Assembly (NCBI RefSeq): GCF_030518235.1
Contig: NZ_JAULSA010000002.1
Location: forward strand, 620,001 to 684,000
Length of the DNA stretch: 64,000 bases
Reading direction: 5' to 3'
Source of the DNA: Saccharibacillus sp. CPCC 101409
GTDB taxonomy: Bacteria; Bacillota; Bacilli; Paenibacillales; Paenibacillaceae
In this document: positions 34,040-46,051 of the stretch, in pieces
Layout: each line of letters begins with the position of its first letter
Numbering within the stretch: position 1 is the stretch's first letter
Position numbers and translations under genes: made by a program
Notes under the pieces: generated by a model
Told to the model about the DNA's origin: nothing
The model's database searches: none
Seen by the model: only the letters and a program-made list of their open reading frames with translations

Positions 34040-34516
34040 ATGCTTTCAATGGAACGTATCATCGAGATTATGGCGGAACAGGGACTGCGGATCACCGATC
34101 AGCGCAAAACGCTGGCCCGGTTGTTTGCCGAAGCGCCCGGCTATTTGTCCGCCAAGGACGTTTATGATTATATGGGGCAAAAATACAAAGGGTTGAGCTT
34201 CGATACGGTGTACCGCAATCTGCGCGTGATGCAGGAACTCGGCGTGCTGGAACAGATCGTATTCGAAGAAGGCGTCAAATTCAAGCTGCACTGCAACGAA
34301 GATCACCACCACCATCATATGATCTGTTTGCAGTGCGAGAAAACGTATCCGATTACGTTCTGCCCGATGCAGCTGACGGAATCGCCGGACGACTTCCAGG
34401 TAGTCAAGCATAAGTTCGAAGTATTCGGCTACTGCAAAGACTGCCGGGAAGAAGCCGGACAGATCGCGGAGGAGCAGCGGTCCAAAGCGGTCTCCGGAAA
34501 GCGGGAGGCGCAATGA
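34040..34516 (+). CDS. zur: Fur-family regulator, probably Zur
   Basis: 158 residues. N-terminal winged helix ([47 protein letters not shown]), then a histidine-rich metal site ([15 protein letters not shown]) and a second structural zinc pair CKDC. The two C-x-x-C pairs and the FCPMQL stretch suit the zinc sensor Zur; Fur or PerR are less likely. Zur-type boxes stand before the zinc transporter operon 3 kb downstream. ATG 34040 is preferred over ATG 34049 for its GGAGGG site at eight bases. Its last codons overlap yidD. Confidence 0.85.
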   Translation: MLSMERIIEIMAEQGLRITDQRKTLARLFAEAPGYLSAKDVYDYMGQKYKGLSFDTVYRNLRVMQELGVLEQIVFEEGVKFKLHCNEDHHHHHMICLQCEKTYPITFCPMQLTESPDDFQVVKHKFEVFGYCKDCREEAGQIAEEQRSKAVSGKREAQ

Positions 34517-34806
34517 AAATCGCGCGGCGAGCCGTCCAGGGGCCGATCCGGTTTTACCGCAGGTTTATCTCGCCGCTGACGCCGCCAAGCTGCCGGTTTG
34601 TGCCGACTTGTTCGGCCTATGCGCTGGAAGCGATCGAAGTGCACGGCGCGCTCAAAGGCTCGTGGCTGGCGGCCAGGCGAATCTCCAAATGCCATCCGCT
34701 GCATGCGGGCGGTTACGATCCGGTGCCGCCGCGCCGCAGCGCCGGCGGAATCGGCAGCGAACAAAATGCCGATCAGGCAGCGGAAACCCGCGGAAGCCAA
34801 GCGTAA
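34513..34806 (+). CDS. yidD: Membrane protein insertion efficiency factor YidD
   Basis: 97 residues, family DUF37. The conserved core [35 protein letters not shown] and [14 protein letters not shown] is present. It helps YidC-dependent insertion of membrane proteins at the inner face of the membrane. Its ATG overlaps the zur stop codon by four bases (ATGA), so the two are translationally coupled, an odd but in Firmicutes recurrent pairing. Confidence 0.93.
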   Translation: MKIARRAVQGPIRFYRRFISPLTPPSCRFVPTCSAYALEAIEVHGALKGSWLAARRISKCHPLHAGGYDPVPPRRSAGGIGSEQNADQAAETRGSQA

Positions 34807-34809
34807 GGC

Positions 34810-34839
34810 TTGACACCGCGGGCTTTTTTTCGGTATATT
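34810..34839 (+). promoter_or_regulatory. SigA promoter of metG
   Basis: -35 TTGACA (34810-34815), 18-base spacer, -10 TATATT (34834-34839). Confidence 0.8.
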
Positions 34840-34854
34840 TTGTGATGTATCGAT

Positions 34855-37220
<2,366 letters not shown>

Positions 37221-37254
37221 GCCTGAACCGACGGCGATTTCAAGGCCTGTCGAA

Positions 37255-37291
37255 GCCGGCGTTTTCCCTTTGAGGAAAACGCCGGCTTTTT
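37255..37291 (+). terminator. Terminator of metG
   Basis: GCCGGCGTTTTCC and GGAAAACGCCGGC arms with a short loop, then five T. Confidence 0.9.
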
Positions 37292-37307
37292 CGCGTGCCT
37301 CCTATTA

Positions 37308-37326
37308 AATCGTAAATATACCGATA
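37308..37326. promoter_or_regulatory. Zur-like box 1
   Basis: AATCGTAA-ATA-TACCGATA, imperfect dyad close to the Bacillus Zur consensus (TCGTAAT-N-ATTACGA). It lies just upstream of the -35. Confidence 0.55.
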
Positions 37327-37330
37327 AAGG

Positions 37331-37359
37331 TTGACAAAGAAATAGCGGACTTCTATAAT
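37331..37359 (+). promoter_or_regulatory. Promoter of the zinc transporter operon
   Basis: -35 TTGACA (37331-37336), 17-base spacer, -10 TATAAT (37354-37359): a perfect SigA promoter, which must be repressed to be regulated. Confidence 0.9.
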
Positions 37360-37375
37360 CGGTAAGGTTACGATT
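37357..37375. promoter_or_regulatory. Zur-like box 2
   Basis: AATCGGTAA-G-GTTACGATT, strong dyad overlapping the -10 and start site. With box 1 it brackets the promoter. Confidence 0.65.
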
Positions 37376-37442
37376 AATCGAAAAGACGGCTGTATCAAAA
37401 GCGGGGAGCCGCGATTTCCATAGAAACGGAGTGTCGAAACAA

Positions 37443-38462
37443 ATGAACAATTCGAAAGTAAACCTGCGCCGGATCGCCGCCGTGCTGGCTTTGACGGCGC
37501 TGCTTGTGCTGTCCGCCTGCGGACGCGGAGCAAACGGAACGATCGTCGAAGGCAAAGTGAACGTAGTTACTACTTTTTATCCGATTTACGAGTTTGCTTC
37601 CGCAATCGGCGGAGACGACGCCAATGTAATCAATCTGCTGCCGACGGGCGTGGAGCCGCACGACTGGACGCCGCGCGGCCAGGATATCGTGAATACGTCG
37701 AAAGCGCAGCTTTTTTTCTATAACGGAGCAGGCCTGGAAGGCTGGGTGCCCGATTTCCTCAAAGGATTGGATTCCGACTCCAAAGTCAAAGCGGTGGAAG
37801 TGAGCGAAGGCGTCGATCTGATCACGACGGACGAAGACGACGGTCACAATCACGGTACGACGACCGAACATGACGAAGACGAACATGCGGAAGACGAACA
37901 TGCCGGCGAGGAGCATGCGGACGAATCGACCGACACCAAGCATATCGATCCGCACACCTGGGTCAGTCCCAAATCGGCGCTGATTATGGCGGGCAATATC
38001 CGAGACAGCCTGGTCGAAGCCGATCCGGAGCACAAAGCCGGTTACGAGGAACGCTACACGGCGCTGGCCGACAAACTGGAGCGGCTGGACAAGGAATTTA
38101 CCGACAAATTGTCCGCCGTGCCGAATAAAGAAATCGTCGTTTCGCACCAGGCGTTCGGTTATCTGGCGCGCGACTACGGACTGGATCAGCACGCGATCAT
38201 GGGCCTGTCGCCCGACGCCGAGCCGCGCGCGCAGGATATGCTGAATCTGGCGAAGCTGGTGAAGGAAGAAGGCATCCGCTATATTTTCTTCGAGGAACTG
38301 GTCTCGGACAAACTGGCCAAAACGCTGGCGGGCGAAGCCGGAGTCGAAACGCTCGTACTCAACCCGGTGGAAGGATTGACGGAGGCCCAGGCGAAAACCG
38401 GCGACGATTATTTCAGCCTGATGCAAAAAAATTTGCAAAATCTGCTGCTCGCCTTACAATAA
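37443..38462 (+). CDS. znuA: Zinc ABC transporter substrate-binding lipoprotein
   Basis: 339 residues. Lipoprotein signal with lipobox LSAC near residue 26. Cluster A-I solute-binding fold: VNVVTTFYPIYEFASAIGGDDANVINLLPTGVEPHDWTP with the metal histidine, an acidic histidine-rich loop (HNHGTTTEHDEDEHAEDEH, about 130-155) typical of zinc rather than manganese binders, then HIDPHTWVSP and VSHQAFGYLARDYGL. ATG 37443 is preferred to GTG 37431 because CGGAG lies ten bases upstream. Zur control is inferred from the two boxes. Confidence 0.93.
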   Translation: MNNSKVNLRRIAAVLALTALLVLSACGRGANGTIVEGKVNVVTTFYPIYEFASAIGGDDANVINLLPTGVEPHDWTPRGQDIVNTSKAQLFFYNGAGLEGWVPDFLKGLDSDSKVKAVEVSEGVDLITTDEDDGHNHGTTTEHDEDEHAEDEHAGEEHADESTDTKHIDPHTWVSPKSALIMAGNIRDSLVEADPEHKAGYEERYTALADKLERLDKEFTDKLSAVPNKEIVVSHQAFGYLARDYGLDQHAIMGLSPDAEPRAQDMLNLAKLVKEEGIRYIFFEELVSDKLAKTLAGEAGVETLVLNPVEGLTEAQAKTGDDYFSLMQKNLQNLLLALQ

Positions 38463-38519
38463 GAAAGACGGAATAGATCAGCTATCCGGAAAGAATGCGA
38501 CAGAAAGGGGAGGATCGGA

Positions 38520-39290
38520 ATGTCCGTTATGCCGGCAAACGACTGCCACCAGCCGATGATCGAGCTTCGGGACGTGTCCTTTTCCTATAAAGACCAGCAT
38601 GTGCTGCAAAATTTGAGCTTCAGCTTCAAAGAGCGCGACTTCGTCGGCATCGTCGGCTCCAACGGAGCGGGCAAAACGACGCTGCTCAAGATGCTGGTCG
38701 GGCTGATGCCGCCGACGAGCGGGGAGATTACGCTGTTCGGCCAACCGATCAAGCGGTTCCGCGACTGGGAGCGGATCGGTTACGTGCCGCAGAAAAACGC
38801 GCTGAATATGCTGTTTCCGGCGACGGTGCGCGAAGTGGTGACGTCGGGACTGTTTACGAACAAAAGTCTGTTCCGGCGGCTCGGCCGCGAAGCGAAAAGC
38901 AAACTCGACGACGCGCTGCAGGTGATGCGGATCGAAGACATCGCCGACAAGCGCATCGGACGGCTGTCGGGCGGACAGCAGCAGCGGGTGTTTCTCGCGC
39001 GCGCCATGATCAACCGCCCGGAACTGCTGATTCTCGACGAGCCGACGGTCGGCATCGACGCGGAAACGCAGGACGGCTTTTTCGAGCTGATTCGGCATAT
39101 GCACCAGCACCATAATATTACGTTCCTGATGGTCTCGCACGATATCGACCGGATCGAAGACTATCTGGGCAAAGAACCGCGGCAGCAAAACGGCAAGATC
39201 AAATTTTTTGTGCGGCATTCGCATGACGACCTGAACTGCGGCCAGACGGATCTTCAGCATTCGATGCCGCTCGTTCACTCGGCGGAATGA
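38520..39290 (+). CDS. znuC: Zinc ABC transporter ATP-binding protein
   Basis: 256 residues. Walker A GSNGAGKTTLLKM near residue 46, signature LSGGQQQRVFLARAM, Walker B LLILDEPTVGID and the switch histidine in LMVSHDIDRI. The final 35 residues include CGQTDLQHS and a histidine-rich stretch (FFVRHSHDDLNC), usual in zinc importers. Follows znuA after 57 bases with GGGGAGGA before ATG. Confidence 0.93.
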   Translation: MSVMPANDCHQPMIELRDVSFSYKDQHVLQNLSFSFKERDFVGIVGSNGAGKTTLLKMLVGLMPPTSGEITLFGQPIKRFRDWERIGYVPQKNALNMLFPATVREVVTSGLFTNKSLFRRLGREAKSKLDDALQVMRIEDIADKRIGRLSGGQQQRVFLARAMINRPELLILDEPTVGIDAETQDGFFELIRHMHQHHNITFLMVSHDIDRIEDYLGKEPRQQNGKIKFFVRHSHDDLNCGQTDLQHSMPLVHSAE

Positions 39291-39308
39291 AGGGTAGGAG
39301 ACGGTAAC

Positions 39309-40112
39309 TTGGAGATTTTGTTCAGCGACTTTTTTCAGCGAGCGCTGCTCGGCGGGCTGCTGATCGGTCTGACGGCGCCGCTGATCGGCATGTTTCTCGT
39401 GCTGCGGCGGCTGTCGATGATCGGCGATACGCTGGCGCACGTCACGATCGCGGGCGTCGCGCTCGGCTTTTTGATCAATGTGTATCCGCTGGTTGTCGGC
39501 CTGCTGTTTGCGGTGATCTCGTCGTTCGGGATCGAGAAGCTGCGGCGGGCGTACAAAGGCTATGCGGAGCTGTCCATCGCGGTCATTATGTCCGGCGGCG
39601 TGGCGATGGCTTCGTTTCTGTTTACGCTGGGGCAGGGCTATAACACGGATGTGACCAGCTACCTGTTCGGCAGTATCTATACGCTCGGCACGACCGATCT
39701 GTACCTGGTGGGCGGCGTTACGGTGCTGGTCGTGGCGGTCGTCGTTTTTTTCTACAAAGAGCTGTTCCTGCTGACGTTCGAAGAAGACGCGGCGGCGGTC
39801 AGCGGCCTGCCGGTCAAGCTGCTCAATATGCTGATTACGGTGCTGGCGGCGCTTGTGATCAGCACGGCGATCAAGATCGTCGGCGCGCTGCTCGTCTCGG
39901 CGCTGCTCACGATTCCGGTGGCGTGCAGCCTGTTCCTGGCCAAAAGCTTCCGGATGTCGATCATGCTGTCCGTGGCGGTGGCGGAGATCGCGGTCATCGC
40001 GGGTCTGGTCATCGCCGGAGTCTGGAATTTTGCGCCGGGCGCGACGATCGTGCTGCTGCTGATTCTAATGCTGCTGCTGACGCTGGCGGCGCGCAGAGGG
40101 TATACCGTTTAG
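39309..40112 (+). CDS. znuB: Zinc ABC transporter permease
   Basis: 267 residues with about eight membrane helices of the ABC-3 family (LLGGLLIGLTAPLIGMFLVLRRLSMIGDTLAHVTIAG near the N-terminus, and VGALLVSALLTIPVACSLFLAKSF). TTG 39309 is the start, eight bases after TAGGAG; no ATG with a ribosome site exists nearby. Third gene of the operon. Confidence 0.92.
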   Translation: MEILFSDFFQRALLGGLLIGLTAPLIGMFLVLRRLSMIGDTLAHVTIAGVALGFLINVYPLVVGLLFAVISSFGIEKLRRAYKGYAELSIAVIMSGGVAMASFLFTLGQGYNTDVTSYLFGSIYTLGTTDLYLVGGVTVLVVAVVVFFYKELFLLTFEEDAAAVSGLPVKLLNMLITVLAALVISTAIKIVGALLVSALLTIPVACSLFLAKSFRMSIMLSVAVAEIAVIAGLVIAGVWNFAPGATIVLLLILMLLLTLAARRGYTV

Positions 40113-40347
40113 GGTATGCTCTCTTTTTGTTTTTTGCGTGCCGAACTTGCCAATGGACCTTGAATAAAGGTATCATAGTAAGAGCCGTTTTTGAGCGGGC
40201 CTGTACATAAACGGGCGTCCGCCCGCGTGCGGAACGTTCGGACAAGAGCGCGGCATCGGCCTTTTCGGATAAGAAAAAACGGTCTGCGCGTTATTATCGG
40301 ATGGAATCGCGGCCAGCGGTTTCGAGCCAAGGAAAAGAGGGAAGCGG

Positions 40348-40773
40348 ATGCCAACGCCCAGTATGGAAGACTATTTGGAGCGCATCTACCTATTGATCGA
40401 AGAAAAAGGCTACGCCCGCGTATCGGATATTGCGGAAGGGCTGGAGGTCCATCCTTCGTCGGTCACCAAAATGATCCAAAAACTCGACAAGGACGAGTAT
40501 CTGGTCTACGAGAAATATCGCGGACTCATCCTGACGAGCAAAGGCAAAAAAATCGGCAAACGGCTGGTCGATCGGCATCAGCTGCTGGAAGAGTTTTTGC
40601 GTTTGATCGGAGTCGAGGAAAGTCATATCTACAAAGACGTGGAAGGCATCGAACACCATTTGAGCTGGGATTCGATTACGCGCATCGAGTCGCTGGTTGA
40701 ATTTTTCGCTCGCGATCCCAAGCGGCTGGCGGAACTCAAAGTCATCCAGAGCGAGTGGACGAGCGAAATTTAG
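40348..40773 (+). CDS. mntR: Manganese-dependent regulator MntR
   Basis: 141 residues, DtxR family. All metal ligands of Bacillus MntR are in place: D8, E11, H77, E99, E102 and H103, with aspartate at position 8 giving manganese selectivity. The helix-turn-helix is [22 protein letters not shown]. It represses manganese uptake genes when manganese is sufficient. No such transporter is in the window; it is only next to the zinc operon. Start ATG has AAGAGGGAAG upstream. Confidence 0.95.
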   Translation: MPTPSMEDYLERIYLLIEEKGYARVSDIAEGLEVHPSSVTKMIQKLDKDEYLVYEKYRGLILTSKGKKIGKRLVDRHQLLEEFLRLIGVEESHIYKDVEGIEHHLSWDSITRIESLVEFFARDPKRLAELKVIQSEWTSEI

Positions 40774-40776
40774 CGG

Positions 40777-40813
40777 AAGCATCTGTGGCCGAAACGGCGC
40801 AGATGCTTTTTTG
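40777..40813 (+). terminator. Terminator of mntR
   Basis: AAGCATCTG and CAGATGCTT arms with inner GCC/GGC, then six T. Confidence 0.9.
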
Positions 40814-40992
40814 TCGGAATTTTCTGCGGCTATCAGCGCTACATCGGCAGCTTGTTTGCGTATAAGCCCTTAGAGGGAGGTGGAGCGGGCGAGCCGGCGT
40901 TTGTGTGCGGGCGGACGGAGCGGGATTCCGATCGATCCGTCGTTCGGGTGCGAGCGTACGAAACAAATTGGGGAAAAGAGGGACAAAACGAA

Positions 40993-42582
40993 ATGAAATG
41001 GCGTCAAGGATTGTTTCTATTACTTACTCTGCTGCTGCTCTTACCGGCAGGGCTTGGAGGAAGCGGCAGAGCGGACGCTGCAACCGTAATCCAGGTGTAC
41101 CTGGACGGGCAGCGTATTCAGGGAGATGTCGACCCTTATATATTGTCCGATACGACGCTGGTGCCGATCCGGCTGGTCAGCGAGAATCTCGGCGCGGAAA
41201 TCGGCTGGTCGAAGACCGACAAGACGGTCTCGATCAACGAAGGCGGCACGCTGCTGTCTCTTCCGCTGGGCTCCAAAACGGCTTATGTCAACGGCAACCC
41301 GGTCGATCTGGGCGCGCCGGTTACGATGCTGAAAGGGCGGATCATGGTTCCGCTGCGCTTTATCAGCGAAGGGCTGGGTCTTACCGTGAACTGGGACCAG
41401 TCGTCGCGCATTATCAATCTGACGACTCCGGACGGAGCGGTCGGCGTACCGCTGCCGGGCGTACCGGACAAAGGCGGAAACCTGACCGCGCTGCGCGGAG
41501 CCTGGGTGGCGACCGTATCGAGTCTGGACTGGCCTTCGTCGAAAGATTCGGCCAAGCAAAAAGCGCAGTTCACGACCATGCTCGACCAGCTTCAGCAGAC
41601 CGGCATCAACGCCGTATTCGTACAGGTTCGCCCGAGCGCGGACGCGCTGTACAAATCTTCGCTCGTGCCGTGGTCCGGCGTGCTGACCGGCACCCCGGGC
41701 AAAGACCCGGGTTACGATCCGCTGGCTTTCATGATCGAAGAATCGCATAAGCGCGGCATGGAGTTCCACGCCTGGTTCAATCCTTTCCGCGCCAACACCA
41801 GCACTTCGACTTCGGGCTTGACATCAAACCATGTCGCCAAAGCGCACCCGGATTGGATCGTGAACTTCGACGGCAAGCTGTTTATCAACCCGGGCATCCC
41901 GGCGGCGCGCCAATCCGTCGTCAGCCAGGTGATGGAAGTGGTCAACAACTACGATATCGACGGCGTGCACCTGGACGATTATTTCTATCCGTACGGCGAA
42001 ACGTCGTCCAAGCCGTTCGGCGACGAAGCGGCGTTCAAGCTGTACAACGCGGCTTTGTACAAAAATAAAGGCGACTGGCGCAGAGCGAATATCAACAGCT
42101 TCGTTCAAAACCTGGGGCAATCGATTCATGCCGTGAAACCGGCTGTCAAATACGGCGTCAGCCCGTTCGGCGTATGGCGCAACGGTTCGACCGATTCGCT
42201 CGGCTCCAACAGCAAAGCCGGCGTGACCGCTTACGATACGACTTTTGCCGACGCGCGCACCTGGATCAAGAACGAGTGGATCGATTACGTCGCTCCGCAG
42301 ATCTACTGGAGCAACCAGAACACCGCCGCCAATTACAAAACGCTCGTCGACTGGTGGGCGGATACCGTGGACGGCACCAATGTCGATCTCTACATCGGCG
42401 AAGCCGCTTATAAAGTCGGCACCAGCGAAACCGGCTGGGCCAATGCCGGCGAACTGACCGACCATCTGGCTTATACCATCGGCCGGACGAACGTGGACGG
42501 CAATATTTTCTTCCGTGCGCAGTTCCTGCTGAGCAACGGCAAGAAAGTGCAGAGCACCCTGCAGGATTACTGGGCGAACTGA
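40993..42582 (+). CDS. Exported glycosyl hydrolase family 10-like protein (DUF187) with stalk domain
   Basis: 529 residues. Signal peptide 1-33 (LFLLLTLLLLLPAGLGG ... ADA). Residues about 35-140 are a 'copper amine oxidase N-terminal' domain (TTLVPIRLVSENLGAEIGW; IMVPLRFISEGLGLTVNW). Residues about 165-520 are the DUF187/YngK family TIM barrel: LRGAWVATVSSLDWPSS, NAVFVQVRPSADALYKS, EFHAWFNPFRAN, DGVHLDDYFYPY with acidic catalytic candidates, and YVAPQIYWS. It probably cleaves a cell-wall or extracellular glycan. ATG 40993 begins the signal peptide. Confidence 0.88.
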   Translation: MKWRQGLFLLLTLLLLLPAGLGGSGRADAATVIQVYLDGQRIQGDVDPYILSDTTLVPIRLVSENLGAEIGWSKTDKTVSINEGGTLLSLPLGSKTAYVNGNPVDLGAPVTMLKGRIMVPLRFISEGLGLTVNWDQSSRIINLTTPDGAVGVPLPGVPDKGGNLTALRGAWVATVSSLDWPSSKDSAKQKAQFTTMLDQLQQTGINAVFVQVRPSADALYKSSLVPWSGVLTGTPGKDPGYDPLAFMIEESHKRGMEFHAWFNPFRANTSTSTSGLTSNHVAKAHPDWIVNFDGKLFINPGIPAARQSVVSQVMEVVNNYDIDGVHLDDYFYPYGETSSKPFGDEAAFKLYNAALYKNKGDWRRANINSFVQNLGQSIHAVKPAVKYGVSPFGVWRNGSTDSLGSNSKAGVTAYDTTFADARTWIKNEWIDYVAPQIYWSNQNTAANYKTLVDWWADTVDGTNVDLYIGEAAYKVGTSETGWANAGELTDHLAYTIGRTNVDGNIFFRAQFLLSNGKKVQSTLQDYWAN

Positions 42583-42609
42583 GCCTGGTTTCAAAAGCAG
42601 GGCGAAACG

Positions 42610-42650
42610 AAAAAAGTCCCGCGCTCAAAGAGCGATCGGGACTTTTTTTC
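42610..42650. terminator. Convergent terminator
   Basis: AAAAAGTCCCG and CGGGACTTTTT arms around a CGCTC/GAGCG inner stem; serves both converging genes. Confidence 0.9.
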
Positions 42651-42656
42651 AGCTTC

Positions 42657-43031
42657 TTAGTGGAATTTCGGGACGTCTTCCTCGTCTTTGCCTTTGCGTC
42701 CTTCGATCACTTGGAACGGATAACTTTTCCGCTTCTTCGGAGGCGGCGTTTTGCCGGCGCGCGCGGGAGTCGGCTTGGAAGAACCCGAGGACATGCGCGC
42801 CAGCTTCTCCTGCGTGCGCGCAGACGGTTTGACTTTGGGCTGATTTCCGCGGCCGCCGTAACTTCCGCCGGCGCGCCGGGCTTTCGGAAGCAGGAAATAC
42901 AGCGCTGCGACGACAGCGACAATCGCCAGCGGAAGGATCCAACTGACAGAAGGCTCGGAGAACAGGCGATAGAGACCGATTGCAGCGAGTACAAGGATGA
43001 TCCAGAAACTTACGACTCCCTTTCTTTTCAT
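42657..43031 (-). CDS. Small membrane protein with basic tail, unknown
   Basis: 124 residues: two membrane helices (about 8-24 and 30-48) followed by a long basic, proline-rich cytoplasmic tail (KTPPPKKRKSYPF) ending in an acidic segment (GKDEEDVPKFH). Six bases after the yqhQ stop codon, so probably the same transcript. It resembles conserved Paenibacillaceae proteins of this position by layout only; no function is known to me. Confidence 0.75.
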   Translation of the reverse strand: MKRKGVVSFWIILVLAAIGLYRLFSEPSVSWILPLAIVAVVAALYFLLPKARRAGGSYGGRGNQPKVKPSARTQEKLARMSSGSSKPTPARAGKTPPPKKRKSYPFQVIEGRKGKDEEDVPKFH

Positions 43032-43037
43032 TGCTGA

Positions 43038-44039
43038 TCAACCCTCCAAAGGATCGAGTATGGCGTCCGGCATCGAAGCGGGCACGCCTTGTTTCTCGTA
43101 AATGGCATCCAGTTCGCGCATCCGGTTGAACGACGCGATCGAGACTTCGACCTGTTCGTTCGTCGGTTCTTTGGTTGTCAGCAGCTGCAGCCACAATCCC
43201 GGATAACCGAGGTAGCGCAGAACCGGAACGTCCCGCAGCATATTCGTGAATTTCAGGAATTCGAACGATACGCCCATAACGACCGGCAGCAGCAGCAGGC
43301 GCTGTACGATGCGTTCGAGCAGCGAATCCCAGGTGAACAAGGAATAGATCAGTACGCCGATGATGACCGTCAGCATAATGAAGCTGCTGCCGCAGCGGTA
43401 ATGCAGCCGGGTGTACTTCTGCACGTTGGCGGGAGTCAGCTCTTCGCCGGCTTCGAACGCGCTGATAACCTTATGCTCCGCTCCGTGATACTGGAACAAA
43501 CGCTTGACAATAGGGGTAAGCGAGATTGCGTACAGATAGCCCAACAGCAGAAGCAGTTTGATTCCGCCTTCGACCAGGGTGTGATAGAACTGGTGGGCGA
43601 ATACGCCTTCGAACAGAAAGCTTTCGACGAAGACCGGAACGAGCGTCAGCACGATCTTGCCGAGGAGGAACGAAACGATGGCGGCAGCCGTCACGCCGAT
43701 AATGGCGCCCAGGCTGAGCTTGGCTTCGCCTTTTTTGTTCTTGGCTTTGAGTTCTTCGCGTTCTTCCGGGGTCATTTCGTCGTCGGCGTACGCGTCGAAC
43801 GAATAATTCAGATGCTTGGAGCCTTTGACGCTGGAATCGATCAGGCTGACGATTCCGCGCAGCAGCGGAACTTTGCGCAGTTTGCGCACCCAGCTTTTCT
43901 CCTCCCGCGGGACTTCGAGAAACGTGATCTCTCCGGTCTTGCGGCGAACGGCGGTTACGTTGACGTGCTTGCCGCCGAACATAACCCCTTCGATTACGGC
44001 CTGTCCGCCGTAGGCGACGGGAGCGGATTTTTCAGACAA
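43038..44039 (-). CDS. yqhQ: YqhQ, DUF1385 membrane protein
   Basis: 333 residues. The family core YGGQAVIEGVMFGGK, RLFQYHGAEHKVISAFEAGEELT and YTRLHYRCGSSFIML is present, with about four membrane helices. The HGAEHK region with conserved His and Cys suggests metal binding, but function is unknown. TTG 44039 (SEKSAPVAYGG) is preferred over TTG 44066 because GGAAGGTG lies about eight bases upstream and relatives begin here; the alternative adds nine residues. Confidence 0.88.
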   Translation of the reverse strand: MSEKSAPVAYGGQAVIEGVMFGGKHVNVTAVRRKTGEITFLEVPREEKSWVRKLRKVPLLRGIVSLIDSSVKGSKHLNYSFDAYADDEMTPEEREELKAKNKKGEAKLSLGAIIGVTAAAIVSFLLGKIVLTLVPVFVESFLFEGVFAHQFYHTLVEGGIKLLLLLGYLYAISLTPIVKRLFQYHGAEHKVISAFEAGEELTPANVQKYTRLHYRCGSSFIMLTVIIGVLIYSLFTWDSLLERIVQRLLLLPVVMGVSFEFLKFTNMLRDVPVLRYLGYPGLWLQLLTTKEPTNEQVEVSIASFNRMRELDAIYEKQGVPASMPDAILDPLEG

Positions 44040-44298
44040 AACCTTCACCTTCCTAAACGTTTTCAAATAGTCGTTGATCGCACGAAACGGCGCGGTTCGC
44101 GGCTAAAAGTCATTTTTTTCATTGTATCGGATTTTACCGGCAAATACCAGCGTGCGCGCGACAGGGGAAGCGGGGGTCTCGACGCGCAAAAAGGCTTCTC
44201 AGAAGGTGCGGGCATATGATAGAATGTACTGTGGTCATTTCGCTTGAAGCTCTGGAAAATACGAACTCAACAGGTTCACCGGGAAATGAGGAGAAAAT

Positions 44299-45369
44299 AT
44301 GCAGCAGCGTGTAAACAAATTGCGCGAAGCCATGGCCGAAAAAGGCCTGAGCGCAATGTTTGTGGCCAGCGACATCAACCGTCGCTACCTGACCGGGTTT
44401 ACCGGTTCCGCAGGCTACGTGCTCATCACCGAAAGCGGCAGCTATTTGCTGACCGATTTCCGCTATATGACGCAGGCGCCGCAGCAGGCCAAAGATTTCA
44501 AAGTGGTCGAACACGCGCCGAAAGTGATGGAAACGGTAAAAGAACTGCTCGGCTCCGCCGGCAAGCTCGGTTTTGAGCAGGAGCATGTGACTTTTGCGAC
44601 GTATCAAAGCTACGGCGAAGCGCTCAAAGGCGTCGAACTCGTTCCGGTGTCGGGTCTTGTGGAAGGCCTGCGCATCTTCAAGGACGAGGGCGAGCTTTCC
44701 ATCATGCGCGAAGCCGCGGTTCTGGCCGACCGGACCTTCAGTCATATTTTGACGAAGATTCGTGCGGGCGTTACCGAACGCGAACTCGATTTGCAAATGG
44801 AGATGTTTATGCGCGAAAATGGAGCGACTTCGTCTTCGTTCGACACGATCGTCGCTTCCGGCGAACGTTCGGCGCTGCCGCACGGCGTGGCCAGCTCTCG
44901 CGCGCTGCAGGGCAACGAGTTTATCACATTCGACTTCGGCGCGCTCTTGAACGGCTACTGCTCGGACGTCACCCGCACCGTCGTGCTCGGCGAAGCGAGC
45001 GGCAAACACCGCGAGGTGTACGGCATCGTGCTCGAAGCGCAGCTTAACGCGCTCGACAAGATCCGTCCGGGCATGACCGGACGCGAAGCCGACGCTTTGA
45101 CCCGCGATATTATCGTATCTTACGGATACGGCGATAATTACGGTCACAGCACGGGACACGGACTCGGCATGGAAGTGCACGAGAGTCCGCGGTTGTCGAA
45201 GCTGAGCGACGATATCCTGAAACCGGGCATGGTCGTGACGGTCGAACCGGGTATTTATATTCCGGGATTCGGCGGCGTGCGGATCGAAGACGATATCGTC
45301 ATTACCGAGACGGGCATCGAGATTATCACGTCTTCGCCGAAAGAACTTACCCTTCTGCCGATGGCATAA
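44299..45369 (+). CDS. Xaa-Pro aminopeptidase (M24 family, YqhT-like)
   Basis: 356 residues. N-terminal creatinase domain (FVASDINRRYLTGFTGSAGYVLIT), then the pita-bread catalytic domain with metal ligands D in TFDFGALLNGYCSD, D in SDVTRT, H in GHSTGHGLGMEVHE, and two E (VTVEPGIYIPG; RIEDD). Removes N-terminal residues before proline using manganese or cobalt. ATG has GAGGAG six bases upstream. In Bacilli this gene regularly stands before efp, as here. Confidence 0.93.
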   Translation: MQQRVNKLREAMAEKGLSAMFVASDINRRYLTGFTGSAGYVLITESGSYLLTDFRYMTQAPQQAKDFKVVEHAPKVMETVKELLGSAGKLGFEQEHVTFATYQSYGEALKGVELVPVSGLVEGLRIFKDEGELSIMREAAVLADRTFSHILTKIRAGVTERELDLQMEMFMRENGATSSSFDTIVASGERSALPHGVASSRALQGNEFITFDFGALLNGYCSDVTRTVVLGEASGKHREVYGIVLEAQLNALDKIRPGMTGREADALTRDIIVSYGYGDNYGHSTGHGLGMEVHESPRLSKLSDDILKPGMVVTVEPGIYIPGFGGVRIEDDIVITETGIEIITSSPKELTLLPMA

Positions 45370-45423
45370 GGCAATCACAGAATTTACATCAGCAACGCAA
45401 CCATTCCAAGGAGGGATCGTTCC

Positions 45424-45981
45424 ATGATTTCCGTTAACGATTTTAAAACAGGCCTGACCGTAGAAGTAGACGGCGATATCTTCACCGTTATCGAGTTCCA
45501 GCACGTTAAACCGGGTAAAGGCGCGGCGTTCGTCCGCTCCAAACTCAAAAACCTGCGCAACGGCAACACTGTCGAGCGCACGTTCCGCGCCGGCGAATCG
45601 ATCGGCCGCGCGCAGATCGAAAACCGCGGCGTACAGTATCTGTACGCAAGCGCTCAAGATCATACGTTTATGGATAACGAAACGTACGATCAGTTCACGC
45701 TGACCAGCGATCAGCTGGAGTGGGAACTCAAGTTCCTGCGCGAGAACATGAATGTGCATATCACCAGCTACCAGGGTGAGATTCTCGGGATCAACCTGCC
45801 GACCAGCGTCGAACTGAAAGTCGTTGAAACGGAGCCGGGCATCAAAGGCAACACGGCGACCGGCGCGACCAAGAACGCAAAGCTCGAAACGGGCCACAAC
45901 GTTCAGGTGCCGCTGTTTATCAACGAAGGCGACGTTCTGCTGATCGATACCCGCGAAGGCAAATACATTTCCCGCGCATAG
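45424..45981 (+). CDS. efp: Translation elongation factor P
   Basis: 185 residues, three beta-barrel domains. Starts [16 protein letters not shown]; the modifiable lysine loop is [12 protein letters not shown] near residue 32; ends with the family motif [19 protein letters not shown]. It rescues ribosomes stalled on proline runs. AGGAGG is eight bases before ATG. Probably co-transcribed with the peptidase gene. Confidence 0.97.
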   Translation: MISVNDFKTGLTVEVDGDIFTVIEFQHVKPGKGAAFVRSKLKNLRNGNTVERTFRAGESIGRAQIENRGVQYLYASAQDHTFMDNETYDQFTLTSDQLEWELKFLRENMNVHITSYQGEILGINLPTSVELKVVETEPGIKGNTATGATKNAKLETGHNVQVPLFINEGDVLLIDTREGKYISRA

Positions 45982-46051
45982 CAGCCTGTCCGACACAAAT
46001 CGCTCATGTAATCCCGGCGGGCGGCGCGTCCCGCGTCCTGCTCCGTCTTCC

